From GCA-958296115 sp965222445 (lineage in GTDB: Bacteria > Chloroflexota > Dehalococcoidia > Lucifugimonadales > CAJWER01), in the NCBI GenBank assembly GCA_965222445.1, contig CBDCTY010000002.1, positions 2,542,001 to 2,606,000 of the forward strand: a stretch of 64,000 bases of DNA. Direction: 5' to 3'. Positions 52,872-60,935 of this stretch are shown here, one piece after another (positions within the stretch are counted from its first letter, which is position 1; each line of letters starts with the position of its first letter). The notes below the pieces were generated by a model. The model ran no database searches and had not been told where the DNA came from. It worked only from the letters and a program-made list of their open reading frames with translations. Position numbers and translations under genes: made by a program.

Positions 52872-54179
52872 CTATTCCCAGGCCATTTTTGGAACAACCG
52901 GCCCTTCTGTTCCAAAAGTCTCTGAGCCGAATATCGGCTCGATGCCAAGCTCGTAGACCGACTGAATCAAGACGCAGATGTTATGACACAGAATCTTGAC
53001 CAACACCTCATTGACCTGGGCCACCGGGGTCTTAGACCGGACGGCTCCGCCGAACTTGGCCTTGATCATCGCGAAAGTCGTTTCCACGTTCGACCGCTTG
53101 TGGTAATGGGCGAGAAACTCGCCACGGTTGAAGTTGTAGTAGTGGTACATCCGCTCCCACAGCGGATCATGCTTCTGCTTGCGGTTCCTAGCCACCGAGT
53201 TGGCCCTGAACGGGATGTAGGGGGTGGCGCCCACAGCTTGCACCGCCCGCAGGTTCTTCCTGCTAACGTACGCCTTGTCGCCGCTCACTTCGCTGACCTC
53301 AAAACCCCGCGCCGTGGTTTCGACGAACGGGGGCAGGTAGGGCGCATCGCCGGACTCGGTTTCAGTGACCTCAACGGCAGTCACGATGTTGGTCTTGACG
53401 CCGCACATCAGGTGAGCCTTCACCCATTTGGCTTCCTTACGCTCCTTGCCCCACTTGTGGTCGAACCAACGGTTGTAGACCGACGTGGAGAACCCGCTGG
53501 AATCCACGGCGAAGTCTGTTTCGACCGCGCGAAGCGGCAACGCGCTCTGTTCGATCAGGGACTTCAACAGCGGGGCCAAGTCGGGGTTTTCCAAGTAGCG
53601 GAAGGTGCTTGTGAAGGACGGCGGCTTATCAAGCTGCCCTTTAGCCTGAGCGTCACGGAAGGCGGTCATAGCCCGCCTGCCAGACATAGTGGAGTAGACC
53701 TTGAGTCCAATACCAAACAGCACGTCGGAGAGCGGCAGCCGGGGCCGTCCGAGGGTCTGAGGTGGCTGGGGGATGGTGTCGCACAACTCACGCAGCAGCT
53801 TGGCAAACTTTTCTTGTTCATGGGTCTGCGCCGCATTGTAGGCAGGCCAGTCCTGGCGATAGGTCATCCGCATGGTCTTGGTCTCAATGGTGACACCATC
53901 GGGCCTTTCCTCGCGCTGGATGATGAATTCGACGGCGTAGATATGCTTGCACGGCTGCTGGTGCTTCTCGAAGTCGGGGCAAGTGCAGAACGGCTCGCCG
54001 TCGAGATTCACCACGTAGGAGCCGCTGCCGGACTGGGACGGGACCTTGTAGCCGAGCTTGTTCTTCACCACGGGGGTCAGCGCGGCTATTGCCATCCCGC
54101 GCTGCTGGCGTCCGGCGTCTCCGTCGTCAATGGCGTCGGGGTCGAGAGCAGTGAGTTGTCGCGTCTGTTGTCCGTTCAT
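52872..54179 (-). CDS. SWIM zinc-finger DDE transposase
   Basis: 435 residues. SWIM finger at ~70-82: CTCPDFEKHQQPCKH (CxC...CxH). The DDE_Tnp_1-like core follows: RPRLPLSDVLFGIGLKVYST, FAVDSSGFSTSVYNRWFDHK, SEVSGDKAYVSRKNLRAVQA, YHKRSNVETTFAMIKAKFGG (D, D, E present). The C-terminal codons run into the terminal repeat at 52854-52920. Intact. It is divergent from the HTH-restriction operon and shares a 105-bp regulatory gap with it. Confidence 0.85.
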   Translation of the reverse strand: MNGQQTRQLTALDPDAIDDGDAGRQQRGMAIAALTPVVKNKLGYKVPSQSGSGSYVVNLDGEPFCTCPDFEKHQQPCKHIYAVEFIIQREERPDGVTIETKTMRMTYRQDWPAYNAAQTHEQEKFAKLLRELCDTIPQPPQTLGRPRLPLSDVLFGIGLKVYSTMSGRRAMTAFRDAQAKGQLDKPPSFTSTFRYLENPDLAPLLKSLIEQSALPLRAVETDFAVDSSGFSTSVYNRWFDHKWGKERKEAKWVKAHLMCGVKTNIVTAVEVTETESGDAPYLPPFVETTARGFEVSEVSGDKAYVSRKNLRAVQAVGATPYIPFRANSVARNRKQKHDPLWERMYHYYNFNRGEFLAHYHKRSNVETTFAMIKAKFGGAVRSKTPVAQVNEVLVKILCHNICVLIQSVYELGIEPIFGSETFGTEGPVVPKMAWE

Positions 54180-54219
54180 TCTTCCACCTCTGTCCGTAAC
54201 TTCAACTTGTATTTATACT

Positions 54220-54273
54220 ACCATACATTGTATATGATTAACAAGAGCTTGACGGTGATATACGCTGTATGGT
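54220..54273. promoter_or_regulatory. Inverted repeat operator in the divergent promoter region
   Basis: ACCATACATTGTATAT (54220-54235) and ATATACGCTGTATGGT (54258-54273) are complementary at 14 of 16 positions with a 22-base spacer. The gap separates the transposase (minus) and the HTH gene (plus, ATG 54285). TTGACG at 54249-54254 is a possible -35 for the plus direction. Position and symmetry fit a controller-protein operator that could govern both genes. Confidence 0.6.
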
Positions 54274-54284
54274 ACTGTGCCACC

Positions 54285-54521
54285 ATGAACGAAGTGCAGA
54301 CGTGTCTCGCGGGCCTCAGGGACAAAGGCTGGACATTGGCGGCAATAGCGGACGAGCTGGGGGTAACCAAAAACGCCGTTGAGAAGTGGAACGTCGGCGA
54401 CCGGACACCAGCAAATCGGAAGTCAACCCTAGAGCACTTGGGCCGATTGCTCCAGCGTCGGCGCGTTCCCAAGAAGAAACGAATTCGACGACCGACCGAT
54501 ACCGGGCGGAGCCTGTCATGA
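54285..54521 (+). CDS. HTH protein, probable controller (C protein) of the restriction-modification operon
   Basis: 78 residues. HTH in WTLAAIADELGVTKNAVEKW; the C-terminal third is basic (LLQRRRVPKKKRIRRPTDTG). It is the first gene of the operon and overlaps the nuclease-methylase gene by ATGA. Controller proteins in this position delay nuclease expression after entry into a new host; whether this one does so is inferred. Confidence 0.72.
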   Translation: MNEVQTCLAGLRDKGWTLAAIADELGVTKNAVEKWNVGDRTPANRKSTLEHLGRLLQRRRVPKKKRIRRPTDTGRSLS

Positions 54522-56710
54522 CGTCGTCCACCTTTCTTAGAGCAAAGAATCTGTTTGATCAGGAATATGGCACAACCCTGGTACTGCCCCACTCGCTTGT
54601 GCCTGTCGATGGTAAGCCTCTGGCCGATATTTCTCTGAAGAACACCGCAGGTGAGAGAAGCGAAGAGTACTTCAAGTGGCAATTCATCTACGCCCTCACC
54701 CACAGTGGTCTGTATTCTAGGGACTATCTTGGTGCAGAGGTGCAATTCCCAAAGGGCAACAAGAAGTCAGCACCGATCAAGATAGATGCCTGCATATTCG
54801 ACGACAAGCAGTGGATCGATTACTACACCCGATGGAGAGAGTCAAAAGATGATGATGCTGTAGAGTGGCTTCGCTCCCATCTCATCGGAACCATCGAATT
54901 CAAGAAGTCTGACGGGAAAGACATAAAATCCGTCTATACGAGCCAGATCAAGCCGGAAATAAAGGAATCAGAAGCAACGTATTGCGTTGGTTTCTACTAC
55001 GATAACGAGCGACTGTTTATATTCCAAAAGAAGAACGGAACAGTTCTCCGCTATGACGAATCGAAAAACCAAAAAGGAAACAATAGCGGAGTAGCCCATC
55101 TATCACTTGATCTGACCGACAGTTACAACTACATACCTTCTTTTGAGGCGCTTAAGAAGCGAGTCAATGTTGCTGAGTTATTGGACCGAAGCAAGCGGAC
55201 TGTTGATGATCTGGACGCCATTACAGGGGCGGCAAGCACCCAAATTAATCAGGCGATATCCAATATCTTGCGTGCGCTTGACCAGGTAGGACTCCGGAAC
55301 GCCAGAGGGTACGAAATCCTTGTCGAGATGCTGGCTCTTAAGATATTCGACGAAAAGAGAAGTGAAGTATTTCTTGACACACCCGACCCGAAGAGATATT
55401 TGGAGTTCTACCAAACTAACGTAGAAATGGCCCAATTAAGCTTTTTCATCACAGAACCTGAGAAGGTGTACTCCAGGCTCAGCGACCCAAATGTCCAATC
55501 CTTTGTCAACAGAATGCGTGACCTATACAATGACGCGGCTGAGAAATACCGGGTCATCCTCCAGCCCGTTGATACAGCCACAATCAACTGGGAGGACGAA
55601 GGGCATATCCGGGCCATTGGTTCGGTAGTTGAGAGCTTGCAGGATTACTGTTTCATTCGGTCAACGGATACCGACCTCTACCAGCTTGTGTTCTATAAAT
55701 TCGCAAACGAATTTACCAAGACCGAAAAGGCTCAATTCATCACGCCATTGAAGCTCATTGATTTCCTAGTCAAGATCGTCAACCCGCGAAAAGGCGAAAG
55801 GATCATAGACCCAACTGTTGGTATTGCTGATTTCTTATCCATGAGCTACGCCAACTCGAACAAGAGCCTTGACGACCACGACATATATGGAATCGACAAT
55901 GACGACCAGATGATTAAACTGGCCCAGCTGAACATGCTGCTCAACGGTGATGGCAACGCGACTCTGAAACATATGCCCGACAAGGGCTCAATTCTGTTCA
56001 AGTTTAGCATTGACAAAGAATTGGTAGCTTTGGACCCAGTGCTCCATAAGAACGGTAACTGGGACCACTGGGTAGATGGCACAAGGTTAATGAAATTTGA
56101 TGTGGTTCTTACCAATCCGCCCTTCGGTGAAAACCGAAAGTTTGAGCCAAAGAATGAAGCCGATAGGGGCATTGCAGAACTATACGAATTGTGGCATGTC
56201 GCCCGGGCCGGGAGATGGATAGACCCGGGTCTGCTGTTCTTAGAGAATGGGTATCGGCTGTTGGACTCGAACGGGCGGATCGGAATTGTGCTGTCGAATT
56301 CGCTCGCATCCATTGATAGGTGGGAACAAGCGCGTAGATGGCTTATTGAACACATGCGACTCGTGGCGATGTTTGACCTGCCACCCAATATTTTTGCCGA
56401 AACGGGAGTCAATACTACCCTCATCATCGCATATCGACCAAGTGGGGCGGAGTTACAAGCGTTAAGGGCAAATAACTATGAGGTATTCGCGAGGGATATC
56501 CAACGAGTAGGTTACGAAGTGCGGACTTCTAACAGAGTGAAATATTTTAACCCGGTATACCGTAGAGACGAGGTGACGTTCGAACCTGTGATCGACGAGT
56601 TTGGCGAGACTGTCCTAAACGAAGAATTCACCAGCGTAGTTGAAGAATTCCGAGCCTGGTGTCTGACCCAGGAAGAGACACTGAAAAGGCTCTTTCTGGG
56701 TCCGTCGTAG
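54518..56710 (+). CDS. Fused restriction endonuclease-methyltransferase, BcgI-A-like
   Basis: 730 residues. N-terminal HSDR_N-like nuclease: D90 in APIKIDACIFDD and E127-F-K129 in GTIEFKKSDGK. A helical connector (~210-400) leads into an N6-adenine methylase of the HsdM type with NPPF motif IV (VVLTNPPFGEN) and late motifs (RIGIVLSNSLASIDRWEQAR; GVNTTLIIAYRPSG). Motif I is unusual, IIDPTVGIADFLS instead of DPACGSGGFL. Nuclease plus methylase in one chain with a separate S subunit downstream is the plan of type IIB (BcgI) enzymes. No helicase domain, so it is not type I. Confidence 0.85.
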   Translation: MTSSTFLRAKNLFDQEYGTTLVLPHSLVPVDGKPLADISLKNTAGERSEEYFKWQFIYALTHSGLYSRDYLGAEVQFPKGNKKSAPIKIDACIFDDKQWIDYYTRWRESKDDDAVEWLRSHLIGTIEFKKSDGKDIKSVYTSQIKPEIKESEATYCVGFYYDNERLFIFQKKNGTVLRYDESKNQKGNNSGVAHLSLDLTDSYNYIPSFEALKKRVNVAELLDRSKRTVDDLDAITGAASTQINQAISNILRALDQVGLRNARGYEILVEMLALKIFDEKRSEVFLDTPDPKRYLEFYQTNVEMAQLSFFITEPEKVYSRLSDPNVQSFVNRMRDLYNDAAEKYRVILQPVDTATINWEDEGHIRAIGSVVESLQDYCFIRSTDTDLYQLVFYKFANEFTKTEKAQFITPLKLIDFLVKIVNPRKGERIIDPTVGIADFLSMSYANSNKSLDDHDIYGIDNDDQMIKLAQLNMLLNGDGNATLKHMPDKGSILFKFSIDKELVALDPVLHKNGNWDHWVDGTRLMKFDVVLTNPPFGENRKFEPKNEADRGIAELYELWHVARAGRWIDPGLLFLENGYRLLDSNGRIGIVLSNSLASIDRWEQARRWLIEHMRLVAMFDLPPNIFAETGVNTTLIIAYRPSGAELQALRANNYEVFARDIQRVGYEVRTSNRVKYFNPVYRRDEVTFEPVIDEFGETVLNEEFTSVVEEFRAWCLTQEETLKRLFLGPS

Positions 56711-56711
56711 T

Positions 56712-58214
56712 ATGCCCTATCTTGGAATATCGAAAGCGGTTCGGATACAGGATATCCTGAAGGCCAATGCGTCGTTGTCTCCACGACGCTATCAACAGGC
56801 AGGTCTTCAGACCAAGAGGCGCAAGTTCGTCAGGGATTTTCTTAACGGCAATCCTATCAAGGGCCAGGAAGTGGGATCGGGTGCATACATTGATCGCTCC
56901 CCCAAGGCCTTTGTAAGAACTAAGGCCCTCCAGCCGGACAGTTTCATACCTCATTTGACTGGTGATGCCGTTGTTCCGATACTGCCAACCAGTTTCAGGA
57001 ACATGTCGCTGTCTAGCGGAGATTTGCTCCTCTCAAAAGACTCAAACGTAGGCGCGGTGGCAATGCTTGATCGGGATTATCCCGACCACATGTTGTCTGC
57101 GGGGCTGCTGCAATTGCCGGTCAAAGAAAATAAGACCTATCTTTTCGCATTCTTGAAGCACCAACTCTTCCACGATCAGCTAGTCCACATGGTCCCAAAG
57201 GGCGCGACCATCCGCCATGCTAAGGAGCTGTTTCTCGACTGTGAAGTGCCGTTGCCGGCACCTGGAGAGGAAGCGGATGTGTTCTCTTGCATTGATGCCT
57301 TGGTTCAAATGGTTGTCCGTCGAGAGCGTCAAATTCGCGAGAATGAGCAGCAGATTTATAGTCTAATCGAAGCAGAATTAGCCAGCAACCAAGGACTCGT
57401 TCAATTCAAGCATTCAAATCCTCGCATTGCCGAAGTCTCGAAAGTTGGGCGGCTTGATGCGGGGGTTTACGGCATCGAATATAGTCGCAAGCAGTTTATG
57501 ATTGCCAATTACAAGAATGGTTCGGGGATAGTCGAAGATTGGGGGTTCAAGCTGGGACGAGGGCAGAATCTCCAGGTGTCAGCCATAGGCAACAGTATTT
57601 ACACCACTTCACCAAAAGCTAATTATTACACTCTAGTACGGCCAACGAATCTTTCAGATTATGGCACTGTGACACGCTATGAGTACTTAGGGAACCCCCG
57701 AAGTCTCTCGTGTATCACAGAAGGTGACATCATCTTTTCAGCCGAAGGGTCCATTGGGAAGTGTGTGATGTTCGTAGGCTCAACTGAGAGACTTATCACG
57801 AACATTCATGGCATTGTCCTGAGTAAGAAGAACCGCGACACAGAAGAGAGCGCATTCGTCAGTTGCTTCCTGCGTTACCTCCGTCATATCGGTCTCTTGG
57901 ATCACGTATCAGTTGGGGGACAGGGCGGTAGTCTAGCGGAGAGGTATTGGTCTGAGATACGCATACCGTTCTTTCCTGCTGAGGTGAGGAGCCGCATCGC
58001 GAAGATTTATTATCGAGCCGAGAATGAACCTGTGGTCTCCAAATCGTCACTGGATGAGTGGTTGAAGCAGGACTCGGAAAGAGTGGCAGAGACCGACACT
58101 TTACACTTGCAAACCCAGATTAAAGAGTTAAAAACCAAGATTATCGAAACCATCGACTACATTGCAAACGGACGGTCTCCTTCAACCGACTTGACGTTTG
58201 TTCGTGGTTACTGA
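56712..58214 (+). CDS. HsdS-like specificity subunit, BcgI-B-like
   Basis: 500 residues, ATG one base after the previous stop. Two target recognition domains (~10-190, with LSSGDLLLSKDSNVGAVAML and KGATIRHAKELFLDCEVPLP; ~245-430, with CITEGDIIFSAEGSIGKCVM and GGSLAERYWSEIRIPFFPAE), each followed by a helical region (RRERQIRENEQQIYSLIEAE; LQTQIKELKTKIIETIDYIA). Gives the fused enzyme a bipartite target. Same AT-rich composition as its partner; ends ~105 bases before the transposon end. Confidence 0.88.
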   Translation: MPYLGISKAVRIQDILKANASLSPRRYQQAGLQTKRRKFVRDFLNGNPIKGQEVGSGAYIDRSPKAFVRTKALQPDSFIPHLTGDAVVPILPTSFRNMSLSSGDLLLSKDSNVGAVAMLDRDYPDHMLSAGLLQLPVKENKTYLFAFLKHQLFHDQLVHMVPKGATIRHAKELFLDCEVPLPAPGEEADVFSCIDALVQMVVRRERQIRENEQQIYSLIEAELASNQGLVQFKHSNPRIAEVSKVGRLDAGVYGIEYSRKQFMIANYKNGSGIVEDWGFKLGRGQNLQVSAIGNSIYTTSPKANYYTLVRPTNLSDYGTVTRYEYLGNPRSLSCITEGDIIFSAEGSIGKCVMFVGSTERLITNIHGIVLSKKNRDTEESAFVSCFLRYLRHIGLLDHVSVGGQGGSLAERYWSEIRIPFFPAEVRSRIAKIYYRAENEPVVSKSSLDEWLKQDSERVAETDTLHLQTQIKELKTKIIETIDYIANGRSPSTDLTFVRGY

Positions 58215-58281
58215 ATGCTTAGTGGCTTTTGCATCAACACCGACTTTTAGTGTAAAGCCTCGCGATACATAAAAGCCGGGT

Positions 58282-58337
58282 GACTTTAGGAACAGAACCC
58301 TGACTTTAGGAACAACTCGCACTTTTGGAGCAAAGCC
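58282..58337. repeat. Right terminal repeat cluster of the SWIM-transposase element
   Basis: Contains GACTTTAGGAACA at 58282 and 58302 and the terminal ACTTTTGGAGCAAAGCC at 58321-58337. A related GACTTTTAGTGTAAAGCC lies at 58242-58259. Multiple similar sites at one end suggest several transposase-binding sites. Confidence 0.75.
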
Positions 58338-58432
58338 TCTCGTGGGGAGCGGAGAGGTCTTCTTGCGGCCCCTGCGCTCCTCGTCTTGTCAGTCGTCGAA
58401 TAAGCTCTTTCAAGAGGGTGTTCTCCTCTGCT

Positions 58433-58765
58433 CTAGGGGGTTGGGAAGTCCACGAGGCCGCTCCTCAGCAGCGCGGCCACGCCCTTGGCCGACAGCACCA
58501 GGACGAGGCCGATCACCGCCATGACGACGGCGGCCTTTGCCCGCCCTCCGCCGCGCTCCTCGCCTCCCTCTGCCATCAGGACGAATCCGGCCCAGACGAT
58601 GGCGAAGAAGCAGAGGCCGGAGGCGGCGTAGGCCATCGCCGTGAGCGCACGGTCGAACTGCTCCAGCATGGCCTCCTTCGTGTCCGGGGCCGCGCCGGTC
58701 GTCGCCAGCGCGACCCCGGCCAGAAGGGCTGCCGTCAGCGCGCGCTTCACCAGGGCCACTCCCAT
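58433..58765 (-). CDS. Pilin-like (TrbC/VirB2-type) small membrane protein
   Basis: 110 residues. Signal-peptide-like N-terminus (KRALTAALLAGVALATTGAA) then two helices (GLCFFAIVWAGFVLMAEGGE; KAAVVMAVIGLVLVLSAKGV) with a charged Gly-rich loop, the VirB2/TrbC pattern. Overlaps the PrgI-like gene by 19 bases. Last gene of the cluster before the transposon end. Confidence 0.65.
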   Translation of the reverse strand: MGVALVKRALTAALLAGVALATTGAAPDTKEAMLEQFDRALTAMAYAASGLCFFAIVWAGFVLMAEGGEERGGGRAKAAVVMAVIGLVLVLSAKGVAALLRSGLVDFPTP

Positions 58766-60468
58766 CCCAGCGAGTCGAACCAGCCCTGCAGACCGCCGCC
58801 TGCCGGCGTCTGCTCGGCGGGCGGGTCTTCCGGTTCTGGCTCCGGCAGAACCAGGACCTCGAAGGGGTTGTCCGATCCCACGCCGAATGCAAGGGTCAGG
58901 CTCTCCTCGCGGGTGCGAGTGATGGGCGAACGCTCCACGACCTCGGCCTTGACGTGCCCCGGGTGGACGATGGTGAGGGTCACGTCCCGGTAGACCGTCT
59001 CGCCCGGTATCGACAGGGTTGCCGAGATGGTGTGCTCCGTCGTCGTGCCGTCGTCGTTGGTGACGGTGACCGTCTCGCTGACTGTCCGGCTCGTGCCCGG
59101 CCTCCACAGGCTGACCGTCTTCGTCCGGTGCTCCGTCCGCTCCGGGTGGTGGGTGAGCTGTGTCAGCGGTGGGATCGGGATGCTCAGGGAGGCCTCCAGG
59201 CTCACGTCCACGGTCACGGCGTGAATCGCCTCGCCCGTGACCACGTCAAGCCGGAAGTGCGTCTCGCCGCCGGGGACCAACGGGACGCTGGCGTGGGACT
59301 CGCCGGCCGCGGCGGAGACCGTGCCGGTGATTGCCGTCACCTCGGCGTCCATGAGCGCCGTCTCAGTCACGTCGGCGTGGCCGGACACGGTCTGAAGCTC
59401 GACCGGCTCCTCTACGACGGCGGCGCACTTGGACTCGACGACACCGCTGACGGCGCCCGGCGTCCAACCCAGCGACGCGAGCCGGACGCTGCAAATCTCG
59501 CCCTCGGCTTCCGGGAGCGGGTACGGGATCTGCTCGTGGTCGAAGGTCAGCGCCCCGGCTTGGCCGAGCGTGTCCTCCCACGAGACGGTGAAGGACGGCG
59601 CCGGGCCGTGGAGGGGGAGCGAGTAGTCGATGCGCTCCCCCTGATCCACGCTGGCCGAGCCCCAGAAGCGCTGCCACGTGCCCTCCGGTCCGCCGTAGGC
59701 CCGCACCCGGATTTCCAGGTCGGTGGCGGCCCGCAGGGTGACGGCGGCGCGGTCGCCGGTTACTGACAACCCCTCGACGAATATCCTCCGTCCTTCCATC
59801 GGCTCCTCGACCTCGAAGTCGATCTCGTCCCGCCAGGGCTCGTGGTCGTCGGCGAGGACGGCCTGGGGCAGGGTCGCGGCCGTCGCCACCAGGGCGACGG
59901 CCACGACCGCGAGGAAGCCGCCACGGGGCTTCCGGCGTCTGCTCTCCAGAGTCTCGGCGCTGTGGCCGGGACTCCGCTGGTGTCTTACGCTCTTGCGGCG
60001 CTTGCCGAACCAGCCGTGGGGACGGAAGGGCATCCGCCCGTTGCGGCGGTCCTTCCGCCTGTTCTTCTTCTTGCGCAGGCTGCGAAGGGCACGCTTCGAC
60101 CTGCGCGCCATCAGGCTCAGCGGGCCGGGGCCGCTCTTGACTGGCTGCATCGGCGCAGGCGGCTCCGTCCTCACCAGCTGGGACACCGGCCCGGCGTAGA
60201 GCCGCGCCCCCAGCCGGTACTTCAGCAGGTCGGCGACCACCAGGGGCAGCCGCCGTCCGCCTATCTTTCCCATGATCATCGCCACCCCCACCAGCCCGAG
60301 GACGGCGGCCAGGGCCATGCGCACCTCGGACGGGCCGACGGGGGCGTAGCGGTAGGCCCCGTAGGACAAAGCGAATACGGCCATCACCGCCACGACCTGC
60401 GGGAAGGTGAAGCCGAGCAGGACCTTGTCCTCGGCCTGCACGTGAGTCGGGACCTCGTGTTCTCTCAT
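58747..60468 (-). CDS. PrgI/VirB3-like membrane protein fused to a large extracytoplasmic domain
   Basis: 573 residues. The N-terminal ~100 are PrgI-like (VPTHVQAEDKVLLGFTFPQV, two helices ~20-42 and ~48-69, GKIGGRRLPLVVADLLKYRL). A very basic linker (~118-180), a third hydrophobic helix (~184-205) and a ~350-residue beta-rich outer part with repeated Val/Thr strands (SETVTVTNDDGTTTEHTISA) and an acidic Pro-rich end follow. PrgI proteins are inner-membrane parts of conjugation machines; the long outer extension is unusual and may form a surface structure. Confidence 0.75.
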   Translation of the reverse strand: MREHEVPTHVQAEDKVLLGFTFPQVVAVMAVFALSYGAYRYAPVGPSEVRMALAAVLGLVGVAMIMGKIGGRRLPLVVADLLKYRLGARLYAGPVSQLVRTEPPAPMQPVKSGPGPLSLMARRSKRALRSLRKKKNRRKDRRNGRMPFRPHGWFGKRRKSVRHQRSPGHSAETLESRRRKPRGGFLAVVAVALVATAATLPQAVLADDHEPWRDEIDFEVEEPMEGRRIFVEGLSVTGDRAAVTLRAATDLEIRVRAYGGPEGTWQRFWGSASVDQGERIDYSLPLHGPAPSFTVSWEDTLGQAGALTFDHEQIPYPLPEAEGEICSVRLASLGWTPGAVSGVVESKCAAVVEEPVELQTVSGHADVTETALMDAEVTAITGTVSAAAGESHASVPLVPGGETHFRLDVVTGEAIHAVTVDVSLEASLSIPIPPLTQLTHHPERTEHRTKTVSLWRPGTSRTVSETVTVTNDDGTTTEHTISATLSIPGETVYRDVTLTIVHPGHVKAEVVERSPITRTREESLTLAFGVGSDNPFEVLVLPEPEPEDPPAEQTPAGGGLQGWFDSLGWEWPW

Positions 60469-60494
60469 GTCTCGTTCTCCTTCCTCACGTCCGC

Positions 60495-60797
60495 CTAGCT
60501 GTCAGGCGTTGGGGTGGGCTCGGCCGAGTCCGGCTTGGGCAGCGCGTCTTCGATCTCCACGCCGGGGTTGACCACCGCGTTCATCACAAGCTCCACGACG
60601 CCGTAGGCGACCAGGGCTAGGACGATGCCCGCCAGGGCGGTCATCATTGCGCTCTTGCCGCGCTCCATCTGGTTGGGCGCTCCGCTGGCCGTCAGGTACA
60701 TGTACGCGCCGTAGATGAAGAAGCCGACGCCTATCGCTCCCACCACGCCCAGCAGGATTCCCACCAGGTTTGAAATCGTCTGTGTAAGGTCTTCCAT
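60495..60797 (-). CDS. TrbC/VirB2-family pilin
   Basis: 100 residues. Two helices (ISNLVGILLGVVGAIGVGFF; MMTALAGIVLALVAYGVVEL) and the family loop YMYLTASGAPNQMERGKSA. This matches the pilin-like subunits of integrative elements of Gram-positive type, without a cleaved signal peptide. Part of the minus-strand transfer operon. Confidence 0.85.
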   Translation of the reverse strand: MEDLTQTISNLVGILLGVVGAIGVGFFIYGAYMYLTASGAPNQMERGKSAMMTALAGIVLALVAYGVVELVMNAVVNPGVEIEDALPKPDSAEPTPTPDS

Positions 60798-60935
60798 TCG
60801 TTTTTTCTCCTCTCTGCTTGCGAGCCTTCCGCTCGTCTCTACCGGTCGGGGTTCCTCCGCTCAGTTACCTGCACATCTCGCCTCCCTCCGTTTCATTACT
60901 TATCGACACGAAAGCTCTCTTTCGCATATTCCTCG

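Larger units (their letters stand above)
52854..58337. mobile_element. Putative transposon carrying a SWIM-domain transposase and a BcgI-like restriction-modification system
   Basis: Ends: GGCTTTGCACCAAAAGT (52854-52870) and ACTTTTGGAGCAAAGCC (58321-58337) are complementary at 16 of 17 positions. Sub-terminal motifs also match: CTGTTCCAAAAGTC (52907-52920) against GACTTTAGGAACAG (58282-58295), plus another GACTTTAGGAACA at 58302-58314 and GACTTTTAGTGTAAAGCC at 58242-58259. The interior is AT-richer than both flanks. The left end interrupts an rve transposase and the right end abuts the conjugation genes. No target duplication is evident. Confidence 0.65.

Noticed and set aside
52983..54284. 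Long plus-strand open frame opposite the SWIM transposase running into the HTH gene
   Set aside because: Only its last 78 codons (from 54285) are a real HTH protein; the rest is antisense to a transposase with clear catalytic residues.
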